This document shows positions 23,973 through 32,277 of a DNA stretch of 64,000 nt, piece by piece. The notes under the pieces are model-generated. The model searched no databases, was not told the DNA's origin, and was given only the letters and a program-made list of their open reading frames with translations. The position numbers and the translations under genes were made by a program. Every line of letters begins with the position of its first letter. Position 1 is the first letter of the stretch. The stretch comes from Arthrobacter dokdonellae (GTDB taxonomy: Bacteria > Actinomycetota > Actinomycetes > Actinomycetales > Micrococcaceae): positions 1,550,001-1,614,000 of the forward strand of contig NZ_CP029642.1 of NCBI RefSeq assembly GCF_003268655.1, read 5' to 3'.

Positions 23973-24833
23973 ATGAACCCGAATATCGATCACGTCATTC
24001 TGACTCGGTTCAATCTGCCGTCGGCGGGCAGGGAAAGCATGGTCAGGGCGCAAGAAGGCTGGCTGCAGCAGCGAGCTGTTCTGTTCGAGCGATACTGCCT
24101 GCCGTCTGTGAAACTGCAAGACATCAAAGATTTCCATTGGATAATCTATTTTGATCCAGAATCTCCGGATTGGTTGTTGGAAAAAATTGAATTGTGGTCG
24201 AATGACGGGACGTTCACTCCCATTTATAGGGCGGAAATCGGCCATAGTGATCTAATTTCGGATCTGAAAGCGGTGACTGGTGGGTGCGGCGATGTTCTAA
24301 TTACCACAAACCTTGACAATGATGACGGCATCGCACACGACTTCGTTCGTCGATTGCAAGAAGTTACCGTCGTTGTCCCGCGTGCCGTCCTCTACCTGAC
24401 AAACGGACTTATCAAGCAGGACAGGAAGCTTTACATTCGGAAGGACCGCAGCAACGCATTCTGTTCCGTGCGCGAGGGCTGGACGGAACCGGCATGTTGC
24501 TGGGCCGATTGGCACAACCGGCTCGGACTGCAGATGCCTGTCGTTGAAGTTGGAGGCGCACCGGCGTGGTTGCAGGTTGTCCATGGGCTCAACGTGAGCA
24601 ATCGAGTCAGAGGCAGGCGGGTTGCGCTCAATGGCTACTCGGCCAACTTCGGGTTGCTTATTTCAGACGTTCTCGCCCCTGGGCCTAGGGAATTGGGGGC
24701 GGAAATGGTATGGAAGACGCCGTACCGCGTAGCAAACGAGATGGGGCGAGCTGTTGTCAAGCGAATTGTTCTGCAAGTGGCTGGAAAAAACGGGCTGGAC
24801 AGGCTGAAAGCCAGGCTGGCAGCGAGAAAATAG
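23973..24833 (+). CDS. Putative rhamnosyltransferase (Rhamno_transf-like family)
   Basis: Protein of 286 residues resembling the DUF3118/Rhamno_transf group: IDHVILTRFNLPSAGRE at the start, WLQQRAVLFERYCLPSV, FHWIIYFDPESPDWLL, and the acidic LITTNLDNDDGIAHDFVRRL motif. The gene has noticeably lower GC than most of the window, with many A/T third positions, so recent acquisition is possible. A rhamnose acceptor role would fit the rmlABCD genes 20 kb away in the same window. The assignment rests on family resemblance only. Confidence 0.75.
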   Translation: MNPNIDHVILTRFNLPSAGRESMVRAQEGWLQQRAVLFERYCLPSVKLQDIKDFHWIIYFDPESPDWLLEKIELWSNDGTFTPIYRAEIGHSDLISDLKAVTGGCGDVLITTNLDNDDGIAHDFVRRLQEVTVVVPRAVLYLTNGLIKQDRKLYIRKDRSNAFCSVREGWTEPACCWADWHNRLGLQMPVVEVGGAPAWLQVVHGLNVSNRVRGRRVALNGYSANFGLLISDVLAPGPRELGAEMVWKTPYRVANEMGRAVVKRIVLQVAGKNGLDRLKARLAARK

Positions 24834-24850
24834 CTGTAATTAACGAGGGG

Positions 24851-24937
24851 ATGGTCTTGGGAATGAGTAAAGTCTTGAAAATGGGGATACACGAACCGGT
24901 CGTGCACCGAGTTGCTGAACTGGGAAGGCTGCCCTGA
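24851..24937 (+). CDS. Possible 28-codon ORF coupled to the Wzz-like gene
   Basis: Short open frame between the rhamnosyltransferase-like gene and the Wzz-like gene. Its TGA (24935-24937) overlaps the next ATG (24937) as TGATG. The GAGGGG directly before the first ATG is too close to be ideal; an internal ATG at 24863 would give 24 codons. No motif is visible. It may exist only to couple translation across the gap. Confidence 0.25.
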   Translation: MVLGMSKVLKMGIHEPVVHRVAELGRLP

Positions 24938-25767
24938 TGTTCCTCCATGATCTGTTCGAGGGAATGCTGCGACGATGGTACATCGTGCTTGTAGGCATAG
25001 CGCTCACGTTGTGCGGCGGGTTCCTGCTGTACCGCAATGTGCCCCTTACATACCAAGCAACTGCCAGCATTGTCCTCGTTCCTCCCGCTACGGCAGTCGT
25101 CGACGGAGAAAACCCGTACCTATACATGGGTGGCCTTGATCAGGCGCTGAGCGTACTGACTGTCAAACTCAATTCCAACGCGGTAAGCGATGGCGTCGTG
25201 GGGAAATACACCGGGGCGAAGTACTACGTCCAAAAGGACCCGTTGGCTGCCGGGCCCATCCTATTGGTCACGGTCACGGCTGCCAGCAATAATGATGCCC
25301 TTGAGATCTTGAAGGACGTGCAAGTCGTCGTCCCGCAAAATCTGGCGTCCTTGCAAGATCAGTTGAAAGTCCCAAAAAGCTCCCGCATCTCGACCATGGA
25401 CATCGTCTCCGACTCCAAATCTGATCCCCAAACCAAGAACCGGATCCGGCTGGTAATCGCTGCTGTTGGAGCCGGCGGTGCCGTGACGGTTCTTGCTACC
25501 GCAATAATCGACAGCAAGCTGTCCCGCCGACGCCGCAGGAAGTCTCGGAGCCTGGCCGCGCCGGAAGGCGTCGCCGCCCGGTCCGTCCCGGACTCCGGTC
25601 CCGTGAACCGTCGTGCGGCCGGCACACATGAACTTGTCGGTAAATTCTCGAAGGACGTCACACGATTGCCCTCGGATGGTGGACTAAAGATTCATTCACC
25701 GCTCCAGACATCCAATATCGCATCCAGGGTCGACACAGAGGCCAAAGCGTTGGCCGACAAGGTTTAG
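24937..25767 (+). CDS. Wzz-like chain-length/polysaccharide co-polymerase, no kinase domain
   Basis: Protein of 276 residues. It has an N-terminal membrane segment (about 15-33, WYIVLVGIALTLCGGFLLY), an extracytoplasmic part (about 34-165) and a second membrane segment (about 168-187, LVIAAVGAGGAVTVLATAII). A basic, then disordered cytoplasmic tail of about 85 residues follows. This topology matches the Wzz/YveK/CapA type that sets chain length. The Walker kinase usually fused in or next to it (Wzc/CpsD) is absent here. It sits next to the polymerase gene, starting inside TGATG. Confidence 0.72.
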   Translation: MFLHDLFEGMLRRWYIVLVGIALTLCGGFLLYRNVPLTYQATASIVLVPPATAVVDGENPYLYMGGLDQALSVLTVKLNSNAVSDGVVGKYTGAKYYVQKDPLAAGPILLVTVTAASNNDALEILKDVQVVVPQNLASLQDQLKVPKSSRISTMDIVSDSKSDPQTKNRIRLVIAAVGAGGAVTVLATAIIDSKLSRRRRRKSRSLAAPEGVAARSVPDSGPVNRRAAGTHELVGKFSKDVTRLPSDGGLKIHSPLQTSNIASRVDTEAKALADKV

Positions 25768-27105
25768 GTGACCGTGCTCAAGGACTATGAAACGGCGCGG
25801 AACCGAGGCCATGCCGGTGCAGTGTACAGAATCAAACCGCCCGATGCTGTGACTGTACTGACGATCTACTTGGTTCTACTCATCGCCATCCCATCGGATC
25901 AGCGTGTCGGGGCACTCGGGGGAGCGGGTGCACCCGCAGGCTTGTTTGCGGTTGCCTCGCTGCTATGGTGGGGCTGGCACCATCTCCGGCATCCGCAGAC
26001 ACGGCTTACGCGACGACTGCAGCCGGTACGCATTTGCCTGGTGGTTTTTTGCGGAGCAGTCCTAGCCAGCTATACCGTCGCCTCGTTGAGCGCGCGGCCG
26101 GATTCCGACATTGGGGTCGCGGACAACGGGCTCATTCGCGTTGCTGCCTTTGCCGGCGTGCTTCTCGTAGCCAACGATGGAATCCCCAATCATGAGCGCT
26201 TCATATTGCTCGTTCGCAGGCTTTCACTGCTAGGAGGTCTGTATGCACTCCTAGGCCTTGTGCAATTTTTCAGTGGCCTGAGCTTGGTCGACATGATCCA
26301 GATCCCAGGACTGACCGCGAGCTCCGACGGGGAAATCGTGGCACGGGCCGGGTTCGTGCGAGCCGCAGCGACGGCATCCCACCCGCTGGAGTATGCCATG
26401 GTTCTGGTCATGGCATTGCCGTTCTGCCTGACGGTTGCCATATACGACAAGAAGCGTGCGTGGCTCCTTCGGTGGTTCCCGGTTGCAGCGATTACGCTCT
26501 CGTCGGTGCTCTCCGTAACGAGGTCCGCTCTTTTGGGGCTTGCTGCCGTCATCCTCATTCTTGTGCCGACATGGCCGTCGGCAGTCAGGCGCGTCATGCT
26601 TGCCTCCTTCGGCGTGGTGCTGGTCATGGTCTACGTATTGGTTCCCGGCATGATGGGCACCATAATCGGCATGTTCTCCGGGGAAGATTCCAGCGTGGCC
26701 TCGAGAACCGATGGATATGGGACAGCACTTGCGTACATTGGGGTGAGTCCGCTTTTCGGACGTGGATTCGGCACGTTTTTGCCATCCTATAGGATTTTGG
26801 ACAACCAATATCTGGGCTCGGCAATTGAACTGGGTCTTGTCGGTCTCGCAGCTTTCTTTTCCCTATTACTTCTGTCTGTGGTGGTCTCCTTTCGAGGGCG
26901 GCGTCGGCAGCGTTCCCCTGTGATGCGTGCGATGGGCGCGGCACTTGCGGCGTCTTTGATCGGTGGCGCCATGTTGACGGCCTTCTTCGACTGCTTCGCG
27001 TTTCCCCAAGCATGCGGGATGCTCTTCCTCGTTATCGGTATGTGCGGTTCATATTGGAACCTAGCAAGGCACCCGGAGCTCGATACGATAGGTGGTGGGA
27101 CCTGA
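25768..27105 (+). CDS. O-antigen polymerase/ligase family membrane protein (Wzy/WaaL-like)
   Basis: Protein of 445 residues with about 10-12 hydrophobic segments. The GTG start directly follows the stop of the Wzz-like gene. The central block SVLSVTRSALLGLAAVILIL and the large loop with SRTDGYGTALAYIGVSPLFG ending in GRGFGTFLPSY are the O-antigen ligase/polymerase signature region (Wzy_C). It would polymerise flipped repeat units outside the membrane or attach the finished polymer. Wzy and WaaL cannot be separated by sequence alone; the operon context (flippase, Wzz-like proteins) favours Wzy. Confidence 0.83.
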   Translation: MTVLKDYETARNRGHAGAVYRIKPPDAVTVLTIYLVLLIAIPSDQRVGALGGAGAPAGLFAVASLLWWGWHHLRHPQTRLTRRLQPVRICLVVFCGAVLASYTVASLSARPDSDIGVADNGLIRVAAFAGVLLVANDGIPNHERFILLVRRLSLLGGLYALLGLVQFFSGLSLVDMIQIPGLTASSDGEIVARAGFVRAAATASHPLEYAMVLVMALPFCLTVAIYDKKRAWLLRWFPVAAITLSSVLSVTRSALLGLAAVILILVPTWPSAVRRVMLASFGVVLVMVYVLVPGMMGTIIGMFSGEDSSVASRTDGYGTALAYIGVSPLFGRGFGTFLPSYRILDNQYLGSAIELGLVGLAAFFSLLLLSVVVSFRGRRRQRSPVMRAMGAALAASLIGGAMLTAFFDCFAFPQACGMLFLVIGMCGSYWNLARHPELDTIGGGT

Positions 27106-27866
27106 TGGACATCGTGGAGGGCATGCGCAGGCGCTTGCGCCGCAGCGGGTTTACCATTATCCGTAGATGGTACGTTGCGGGCTTTGCCGTCGCAGCCATG
27201 CTGCCGGTCGTCTATCTGGCCCACATCCAGACCGGTGTGTACTACACCAGTGTCAACGTTATCTTCCTGGCGCCCCCACAGTCCGTAGGCGGCAATTCGC
27301 TACGCGCTTCATCTGCCAAGACTGTCTATTATGCAGCCATGATAGACCGTTTGTATAACGGACAAAACGACAATCCGGAGCTCAGCACAACGAGTTCCCC
27401 GCTTTACGGGACCGGTGTACGCCATGGCGCTGCTGTGTACGTTCCCAACAATGGCGGGCAGTGGCAAAACAGCTTTGACCAGCCTGTCATCACCGTTGAG
27501 GTTGTGGGCGAGTCGGGCGCTGAGGTCACGGGTGAACTTGGGGCCGTCGTGGCAAAGATCGGGAAGCTTGCCCGGCAACCGCAGCAGTCAATGGGTATCC
27601 ACTCCAACGCCTATATCACGACGGATCTTTCGCCTCAGGTTCCCAATGTTACCTACGTTGCGGTCAGGAACCGAAATGCGGAACTGGCGCTGGGTGTCCT
27701 AACAGTTGGACTCGCAATTGGACTTCCTCAGATCTGGGACCGGATCCTCCGAGCCGTGGCGAGGCGGCGTCGTCGTTATGTCATAGTTCGCCCGTTACGT
27801 GAACGCGAAGCCGCCATGACTGGAGAAGGAGAGTCGGAAGCCGCTAACGCCCATCTAAAGTTGTGA
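27105..27866 (+). CDS. Second Wzz-like membrane protein
   Basis: Protein of 253 residues; the start overlaps the polymerase stop (TGATG). Membrane segments lie at about 22-42 (RWYVAGFAVAAMLPVVYLA) and about 190-210 (ELALGVLTVGLAIGLPQIW), with an extracytoplasmic part between and a basic tail (RRRRRYVIVRPL). Same topology as the protein upstream of the polymerase but with little sequence resemblance. Nearest known role is chain-length control; no kinase domain is present. It is the last gene on this strand before the convergent cluster. Confidence 0.65.
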   Translation: MDIVEGMRRRLRRSGFTIIRRWYVAGFAVAAMLPVVYLAHIQTGVYYTSVNVIFLAPPQSVGGNSLRASSAKTVYYAAMIDRLYNGQNDNPELSTTSSPLYGTGVRHGAAVYVPNNGGQWQNSFDQPVITVEVVGESGAEVTGELGAVVAKIGKLARQPQQSMGIHSNAYITTDLSPQVPNVTYVAVRNRNAELALGVLTVGLAIGLPQIWDRILRAVARRRRRYVIVRPLREREAAMTGEGESEAANAHLKL

Positions 27867-27884
27867 CGCCAAGCCAGACTGATT

Positions 27885-27930
27885 GCTACTGGTCCCCTGC
27901 CCGCGCGGGACGGGAACGGGGACAAGTAGC
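27885..27930. terminator. Hairpin between convergent operons
   Basis: GCTACTGGTCCCC (27885-27897... 13 nt) and GGGGACAAGTAGC (27918-27930) pair at 12 of 13 positions around a 20-nt GC-rich loop, 19 bp after the last operon gene. No T-run follows. A bidirectional transcript-end structure is the simplest reading. Confidence 0.5.
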
Positions 27931-28031
27931 AGTCCAGACACTTTGCTCGCGACGCGCCCTCGAGCCCATACCAACAACGATCGACGGCGAACGAAAATTC
28001 CGCTAGACGCGTGGGAGCTTGCTGCCGAAGT

Positions 28032-28103
28032 CGGGCATGCCTCAAGTCGGGCATACCTCAAGTCCGGCATACCTCAAGTCCGGCATGCCTCAAGTCCGGC
28101 ATG
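28032..28103. repeat. 16-bp tandem repeat, 4.5 copies
   Basis: Consensus CSGGCATRCCTCAAGT. Units are 28032-28047, 28048-28063, 28064-28079 and 28080-28095, plus a half unit to 28103, differing only at two positions. The array lies in the gap between the two convergent operons, and its last unit runs through the stop codon (28090-28092) of the minus-strand glycosyltransferase. Too short and without spacers, so not CRISPR. Confidence 0.9.
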
Positions 28104-29322
28104 TCGCAACCGCAGTTTCGTAGCAGTCCAAGAGACGGGCCGCAGCCTGATCCCACGTGAGATTGTCGCGCTGTGAAATGCAATGCTGGGACAATTCCGC
28201 CAGGCGGCCGCGGTTCGTGGCCAGCTCGGCCAACTGCTGGGCCAGACTATCAGAATCACCAACGGAATGTGAAAGGTAGTCACGTCCGGGGAGACCCAGC
28301 GCCCCGGAGGCCACACTTACCAACGGTACGCAGCCGCTCGCCTGGGCCTCAAACGTTACCAGCGCACTGCCTTCAGTCCACGACGGCAGCATGAGGACGT
28401 CGCTTTGGGCCATTAGTCCGGCGACGTCCGCGACGAAGCCGATGTGCTCAACGGTGTCCATCTGAAGGTAGTCGTGTAACGACCGCGCATACTCGCTGTC
28501 AAGGGTTCCTGCGACCACCAAGCTTGCATCCTGAAGAGAAGCCTGCTTCCATGCGGCCAAAGCCACGTGAAGGCCTTTGCGCGGGCCGCCGCTTCCAACA
28601 AAAACTGCCCGGAAAGTTTTGTCCTCTTTCGAGTCGGGCCGGGGATTGTCGAAAATCGCAATATCGCAACCGTACCTGTGCTGAAGCAGCTTTTCGCGGG
28701 CAATCCCTTCGCCTATGAATTCGTTCCTGCAGTAGTCGGAAGGGACCAAGATGTATTTGGCCGCGTCAAATTCTGCAGTCTCGCGCCGCAGGACTCCCCG
28801 TAGAGCCGCATGTGAGTCTTGTTTGCTGACAATGGTCCCTGCATCTGCGGCCGCTGCCGCGTTTTCGCGGAATGCACTTGCCGTGTGCGGGTTGGGCGCC
28901 TCCCTCAGACCAGGGATTCCAAACGTGCGCGCCGTCATGAGTGTACGTAGGCATCCGCGGGGCCACGCATGGACTAGATCGATGGATGTCGCGTTTTTAG
29001 CCAGCCATTTGGACACAACCCAGTCGTGGTAGGAATAAGCGCGTTGCACTCCAATTGCGCGGTGGGGTATGCGGTTTCCCTTCAGGGAAAGGGTCTCGTG
29101 AACTGTAACGGTGGAAGGCAGCGTTGCGTTGCCGACCGATGCGCAGAACAACGTGATGGGAACCCCGAGTCGCGCCAGACTCGTGACCTGATTCAGCGCC
29201 GTGTTGGCGATCCCCGGCCGGTCGAGGACATGCGGGAAGCTGTAGAGCAGTCGTGGAGGACCAGGCCTGTTGGCCGGTGTCTCCTCCGCGCCCTCCCGGC
29301 TGGTTTTGCTACCGCTATACAT
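28090..29322 (-). CDS. Glycosyltransferase family 4
   Basis: Protein of 410 residues, GT-B fold. The N-terminal domain opens with LLYSFPHVLDRPGIANTALN. The C-terminal domain has AVFVGSGGPRKGLHVALAAW, LVVAGTLDSEYARSL, VLMLPSWTEGSALVTFEAQA (the E-x7-E type donor site) and SGCVPLVSVASGALG. The ATG is preceded by AGGAG 10 nt away. It overlaps the upstream three-domain glycosyltransferase gene by 8 bp, so the two are one transcription unit. Its stop lies inside the 16-bp tandem repeat. Confidence 0.87.
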   Translation of the reverse strand: MYSGSKTSREGAEETPANRPGPPRLLYSFPHVLDRPGIANTALNQVTSLARLGVPITLFCASVGNATLPSTVTVHETLSLKGNRIPHRAIGVQRAYSYHDWVVSKWLAKNATSIDLVHAWPRGCLRTLMTARTFGIPGLREAPNPHTASAFRENAAAAADAGTIVSKQDSHAALRGVLRRETAEFDAAKYILVPSDYCRNEFIGEGIAREKLLQHRYGCDIAIFDNPRPDSKEDKTFRAVFVGSGGPRKGLHVALAAWKQASLQDASLVVAGTLDSEYARSLHDYLQMDTVEHIGFVADVAGLMAQSDVLMLPSWTEGSALVTFEAQASGCVPLVSVASGALGLPGRDYLSHSVGDSDSLAQQLAELATNRGRLAELSQHCISQRDNLTWDQAAARLLDCYETAVATCRT

Positions 29323-32110
29323 CCGAATCGTCTCCTGCCGGGAATGCGGCCCTGCTACTTTCGTCCCGCTCCCAGACGTTGGTGGCGGTGGAGTGTCGGT
29401 TCAAGTTCAGAGACAGCCTGGCAGCCGTGACCAACGCTGTATAGACGGCGGCATCGAAAACACTGACAGGGCTAGTGGCTGATTCGGCCAGTCGTCGAAC
29501 CGTCTGAATGGTTCGCTCTTTGGCCCGACTTGCCGGTGGAACTGAAGCGTCGGGAGTCTCGGCAATGGCGTCAAGCAGCTCTGCCTTCCCACGATATGTG
29601 CGTCGCAGGACGGCACTCAGGCCAGCGAGGTCGCGAGGCGTCCGGATCTGTGTCGGTGGCGTGTCCAGCACAGCCTTCTCCGAAGCGGAGAACAGCTGAT
29701 CGACCAGAAGGTCGTCGGCCGTCACGTTCGGAAAAATGCCCAAGCGCTCATGTCCGCGCTCGGATAGAGCGTAGGCTCCAGCGCCCCACAAGCTGACACG
29801 GTCGTTGAAAATTCGCCTGCGCGCACGGTAGAACGACCTTACGGCCCAGTGGGCACCTGCGTCGTCGTAATTCGACCGCGGGCCAACCGCGAGTAGTTGG
29901 CCCGCACCGAGTTCTTCGAAGATCCTACGCACGGCCGCGGGGCCGATTTCAATGTCCGCGTCAAGGTAGATTCGTGGCCACGATGTTGCTGCATCGTCGG
30001 CGGCATTCAGGGCGGCGGTCTTGGATGCGTTCTCAAGTTCAATCACACGCACACCGTCGTATCCAGAGGCCACCCGTGACGTAGCATCCGTGCAACCGTT
30101 ACAAGCAACGATGACTTCGACTTTCCCCGTTGCTAGTACCGGATGGAGTGCGTCCAAGGTTCGGGACAAGGCGTTTTCCTCATTGTGCGCCGGGATGATG
30201 ATCGTGCCCGACGGGAAGTCGTGGAGCTGTCGGTTGGGGATATCGTGCTCCGACGGTCCAGGCAACTGGTTCCACCCCCCGTCGTCGAACAAGTGCCTGA
30301 CAGCGAGCCTGTGTCCCTCCTGCCAGAACCGGATAGATGCGCCAAGTAGGACGCTCGCTTGCGTAACACGGGCGTAGGTGCCGGGCGCGTACTTGCGTGC
30401 GTACCTGACACGGTTGATCGCCATGAGGGCAACAAGTGCCGGTGACGAGCCTGACCCGCCGCGGGTATGTTGCATCACGGCGTCGGGTTCGTACCAGATG
30501 CTGCCCCCTTGTGTCCTGACACGCCGACAAAAGTCCGTTTCCTCCGAATACAGGAAGAACCTTTCGTCCCACGGACCCAACGTGTCCGCGACGTCCGCCG
30601 CTATGAGTAGGGAAGCACCCGTCGCCCAGTCCACTCGATGTGCATAGTTGTAGCTTTCCATGTCGTAGTCAATTTCCGACAGCCAGGCCGGACGGCGTGG
30701 CACCCGGCTTCCCAAGAGTGCGTCCCCCAATGACTTAAGCGGATCGGGTTCCCTCCGAAGCGAAGGGTAGGTCGTTCCGTCCTGGTCCACTAGCCGCGGA
30801 ACTACGACGGCGGCATGCGAAGAACGTAGTCGCTGACGCATCATTTTGAGGGCTCCCGGCCGGATGCGCAGATCCGGGTTTAGGATGATGACGTCTGCAC
30901 GGGGTCCCGCGGCGCGGAGTGCGGCGTTAATTCCGCCTGCGTAGCCAAGGTTTCCGTCAGTGTAGGCGACGACTACGTCTGAATGAGCATGGATACTGTC
31001 GACAGTTCCGTCGGAGGATCCATTGTCCACAATCACGACCTTGATGCTTTGCGCGCAAACTTCGTGCCGAAGATCGTCCAGCAAAGCATCAATGTCGTTG
31101 GCGTTGTTGAAAGTCACGATGACCGCTGTCAGGTCGGCGAGGTCATCTCGTTGTACGAACCGATTGTTCTCGGCGCCACGAGTCTGCAATCGATCGCAAT
31201 AGTCGACGGGCTCGTCGCGGTCGTCATCATCCAGAGGCAATTGGATCATTGTCCGTCCGGCGGAGTGGAGGGGGAACGTCGTCGCGGTCCCACTCGACGT
31301 CAACAGGCGTAGGTACGCCTCCGGGCCCTGGACGAGGTAACGGTTGGCGAGCCGGCGCGGCTCCAGCGCGAGACGCCAAGTCCATTCCAGGCCGGCGCGG
31401 GCAACAATTTCCGGTGCTCGTGCAATCCTGCCGGCCAGAAAATCCACGACGGCGCCGAAAGCAAGAAGAACCCTGGCCCCGGTCCTTGCCCCGTGCTGAG
31501 CTATCCAGAGTTCCTGCCGTGGCTTGCCGAGTCCAACAACGAGAATGTCCGTCCCAGCGGCCGCGATTTCGTCCGCGAGCCGTGATGAGGCCTCGGTATC
31601 GGCGAGTTCAGATCGTGTCGGGGACCAGTAGCCGGAGACTTCGAGGCCAGGGCGGCTTAGAGCAAGCTTTCGTTTCAACTCTGCCTGGACCGAAGCGCTG
31701 CCGCCGAGAAATCCGATTCGAACAGCAGCCGATTCGAACTTGTCCAGCAATGGATTTATCAAGTCACTGCCCGCTAACCGCGGCCACTTCGTACCTGTAA
31801 GGCGCTCCGCCTTGGCCCGTAAGGGAGCTCCATCCAGTAGCGTCATCCAGGTCACCCCGGCTGTCTCCAGATGGTCAGCCCATTTGCCGCCCGATCCGAA
31901 GTGAAAAACGTGGTCGAGATTGGCGGAGACCACCGCAAGAGGTTTCATGGAGGGCGACATGGAGGCATCCACGATGTCAGCGACAGCATCGCCAAATTCG
32001 CACAAATTGACGGTCGTCCCACCCAGCACCACCTGTTTTGCAGGCCTGAACCGGTCGCCGGACGTACGAACCGAACCTCCGAGCGTATTTCCGTTAAATC
32101 TGGGTATCAT
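29315..32110 (-). CDS. Three-domain glycosyltransferase: GT26 (WecG/TagA/CpsF) - GT2 - GT2
   Basis: Protein of 931 residues from the ATG at 32110, which has AAGG about 7 nt upstream; a longer start at 32170 is possible. Domain 1 (about 25-255) is WecG/TagA/CpsF-like: VVSANLDHVFHFG, IGFLGGSASVQ, ILVVGLGKPRQELWIAQHGA and LEWTWRLALEPRRLANRY. Domain 2 (about 320-600) is GT2 of the WbbL type: AVIVTFNNANDIDALL, VDNGSSDGTVD, NLGYAGGINAAL and FFLYSEETDFCRRV. Domain 3 (about 630-880) is another GT2: TIIIPAHNEENALSRTLDAL and RIYLDADIEIGPAA. No frameshift is visible. Three successive sugar transfers by one polypeptide are inferred. Confidence 0.88.
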   Translation of the reverse strand: MIPRFNGNTLGGSVRTSGDRFRPAKQVVLGGTTVNLCEFGDAVADIVDASMSPSMKPLAVVSANLDHVFHFGSGGKWADHLETAGVTWMTLLDGAPLRAKAERLTGTKWPRLAGSDLINPLLDKFESAAVRIGFLGGSASVQAELKRKLALSRPGLEVSGYWSPTRSELADTEASSRLADEIAAAGTDILVVGLGKPRQELWIAQHGARTGARVLLAFGAVVDFLAGRIARAPEIVARAGLEWTWRLALEPRRLANRYLVQGPEAYLRLLTSSGTATTFPLHSAGRTMIQLPLDDDDRDEPVDYCDRLQTRGAENNRFVQRDDLADLTAVIVTFNNANDIDALLDDLRHEVCAQSIKVVIVDNGSSDGTVDSIHAHSDVVVAYTDGNLGYAGGINAALRAAGPRADVIILNPDLRIRPGALKMMRQRLRSSHAAVVVPRLVDQDGTTYPSLRREPDPLKSLGDALLGSRVPRRPAWLSEIDYDMESYNYAHRVDWATGASLLIAADVADTLGPWDERFFLYSEETDFCRRVRTQGGSIWYEPDAVMQHTRGGSGSSPALVALMAINRVRYARKYAPGTYARVTQASVLLGASIRFWQEGHRLAVRHLFDDGGWNQLPGPSEHDIPNRQLHDFPSGTIIIPAHNEENALSRTLDALHPVLATGKVEVIVACNGCTDATSRVASGYDGVRVIELENASKTAALNAADDAATSWPRIYLDADIEIGPAAVRRIFEELGAGQLLAVGPRSNYDDAGAHWAVRSFYRARRRIFNDRVSLWGAGAYALSERGHERLGIFPNVTADDLLVDQLFSASEKAVLDTPPTQIRTPRDLAGLSAVLRRTYRGKAELLDAIAETPDASVPPASRAKERTIQTVRRLAESATSPVSVFDAAVYTALVTAARLSLNLNRHSTATNVWERDESSRAAFPAGDDSDV

Positions 32111-32277
32111 GACGCTGCCTTGAATCGTCGAGTGAGAGTGCTGCCGTCGTGCCGACCGGGGTTGTAGCATCTCGCATCAAGGCGCGGTCGCGAACTTTGC
32201 TTGTCGCGCAATCGACGTCTAGCTTCCAGCCATGCCTCGAGACCTCTAACTTTTATCATGAAAAATCCCCTCGTGAT
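32111..32277. other. Gap upstream of the three-domain glycosyltransferase
   Basis: Non-coding gap. On the minus strand it contains a G-run followed by TTTTT just after the glycosidase stop (about 32262-32270) but no strong stem. I see no repeat or clear promoter box in it. Confidence 0.4.

Noticed and set aside
27885..27930. AGTAGC in the convergent hairpin as another regulatory site of the AAGTAGT type
   Set aside because: It lacks the following T and (A/G)CC, and is explained by the stem pairing.
28032..28103. CRISPR-like array
   Set aside because: Units of 16 bp are contiguous without spacers and no cas genes are nearby; it is a simple tandem repeat.
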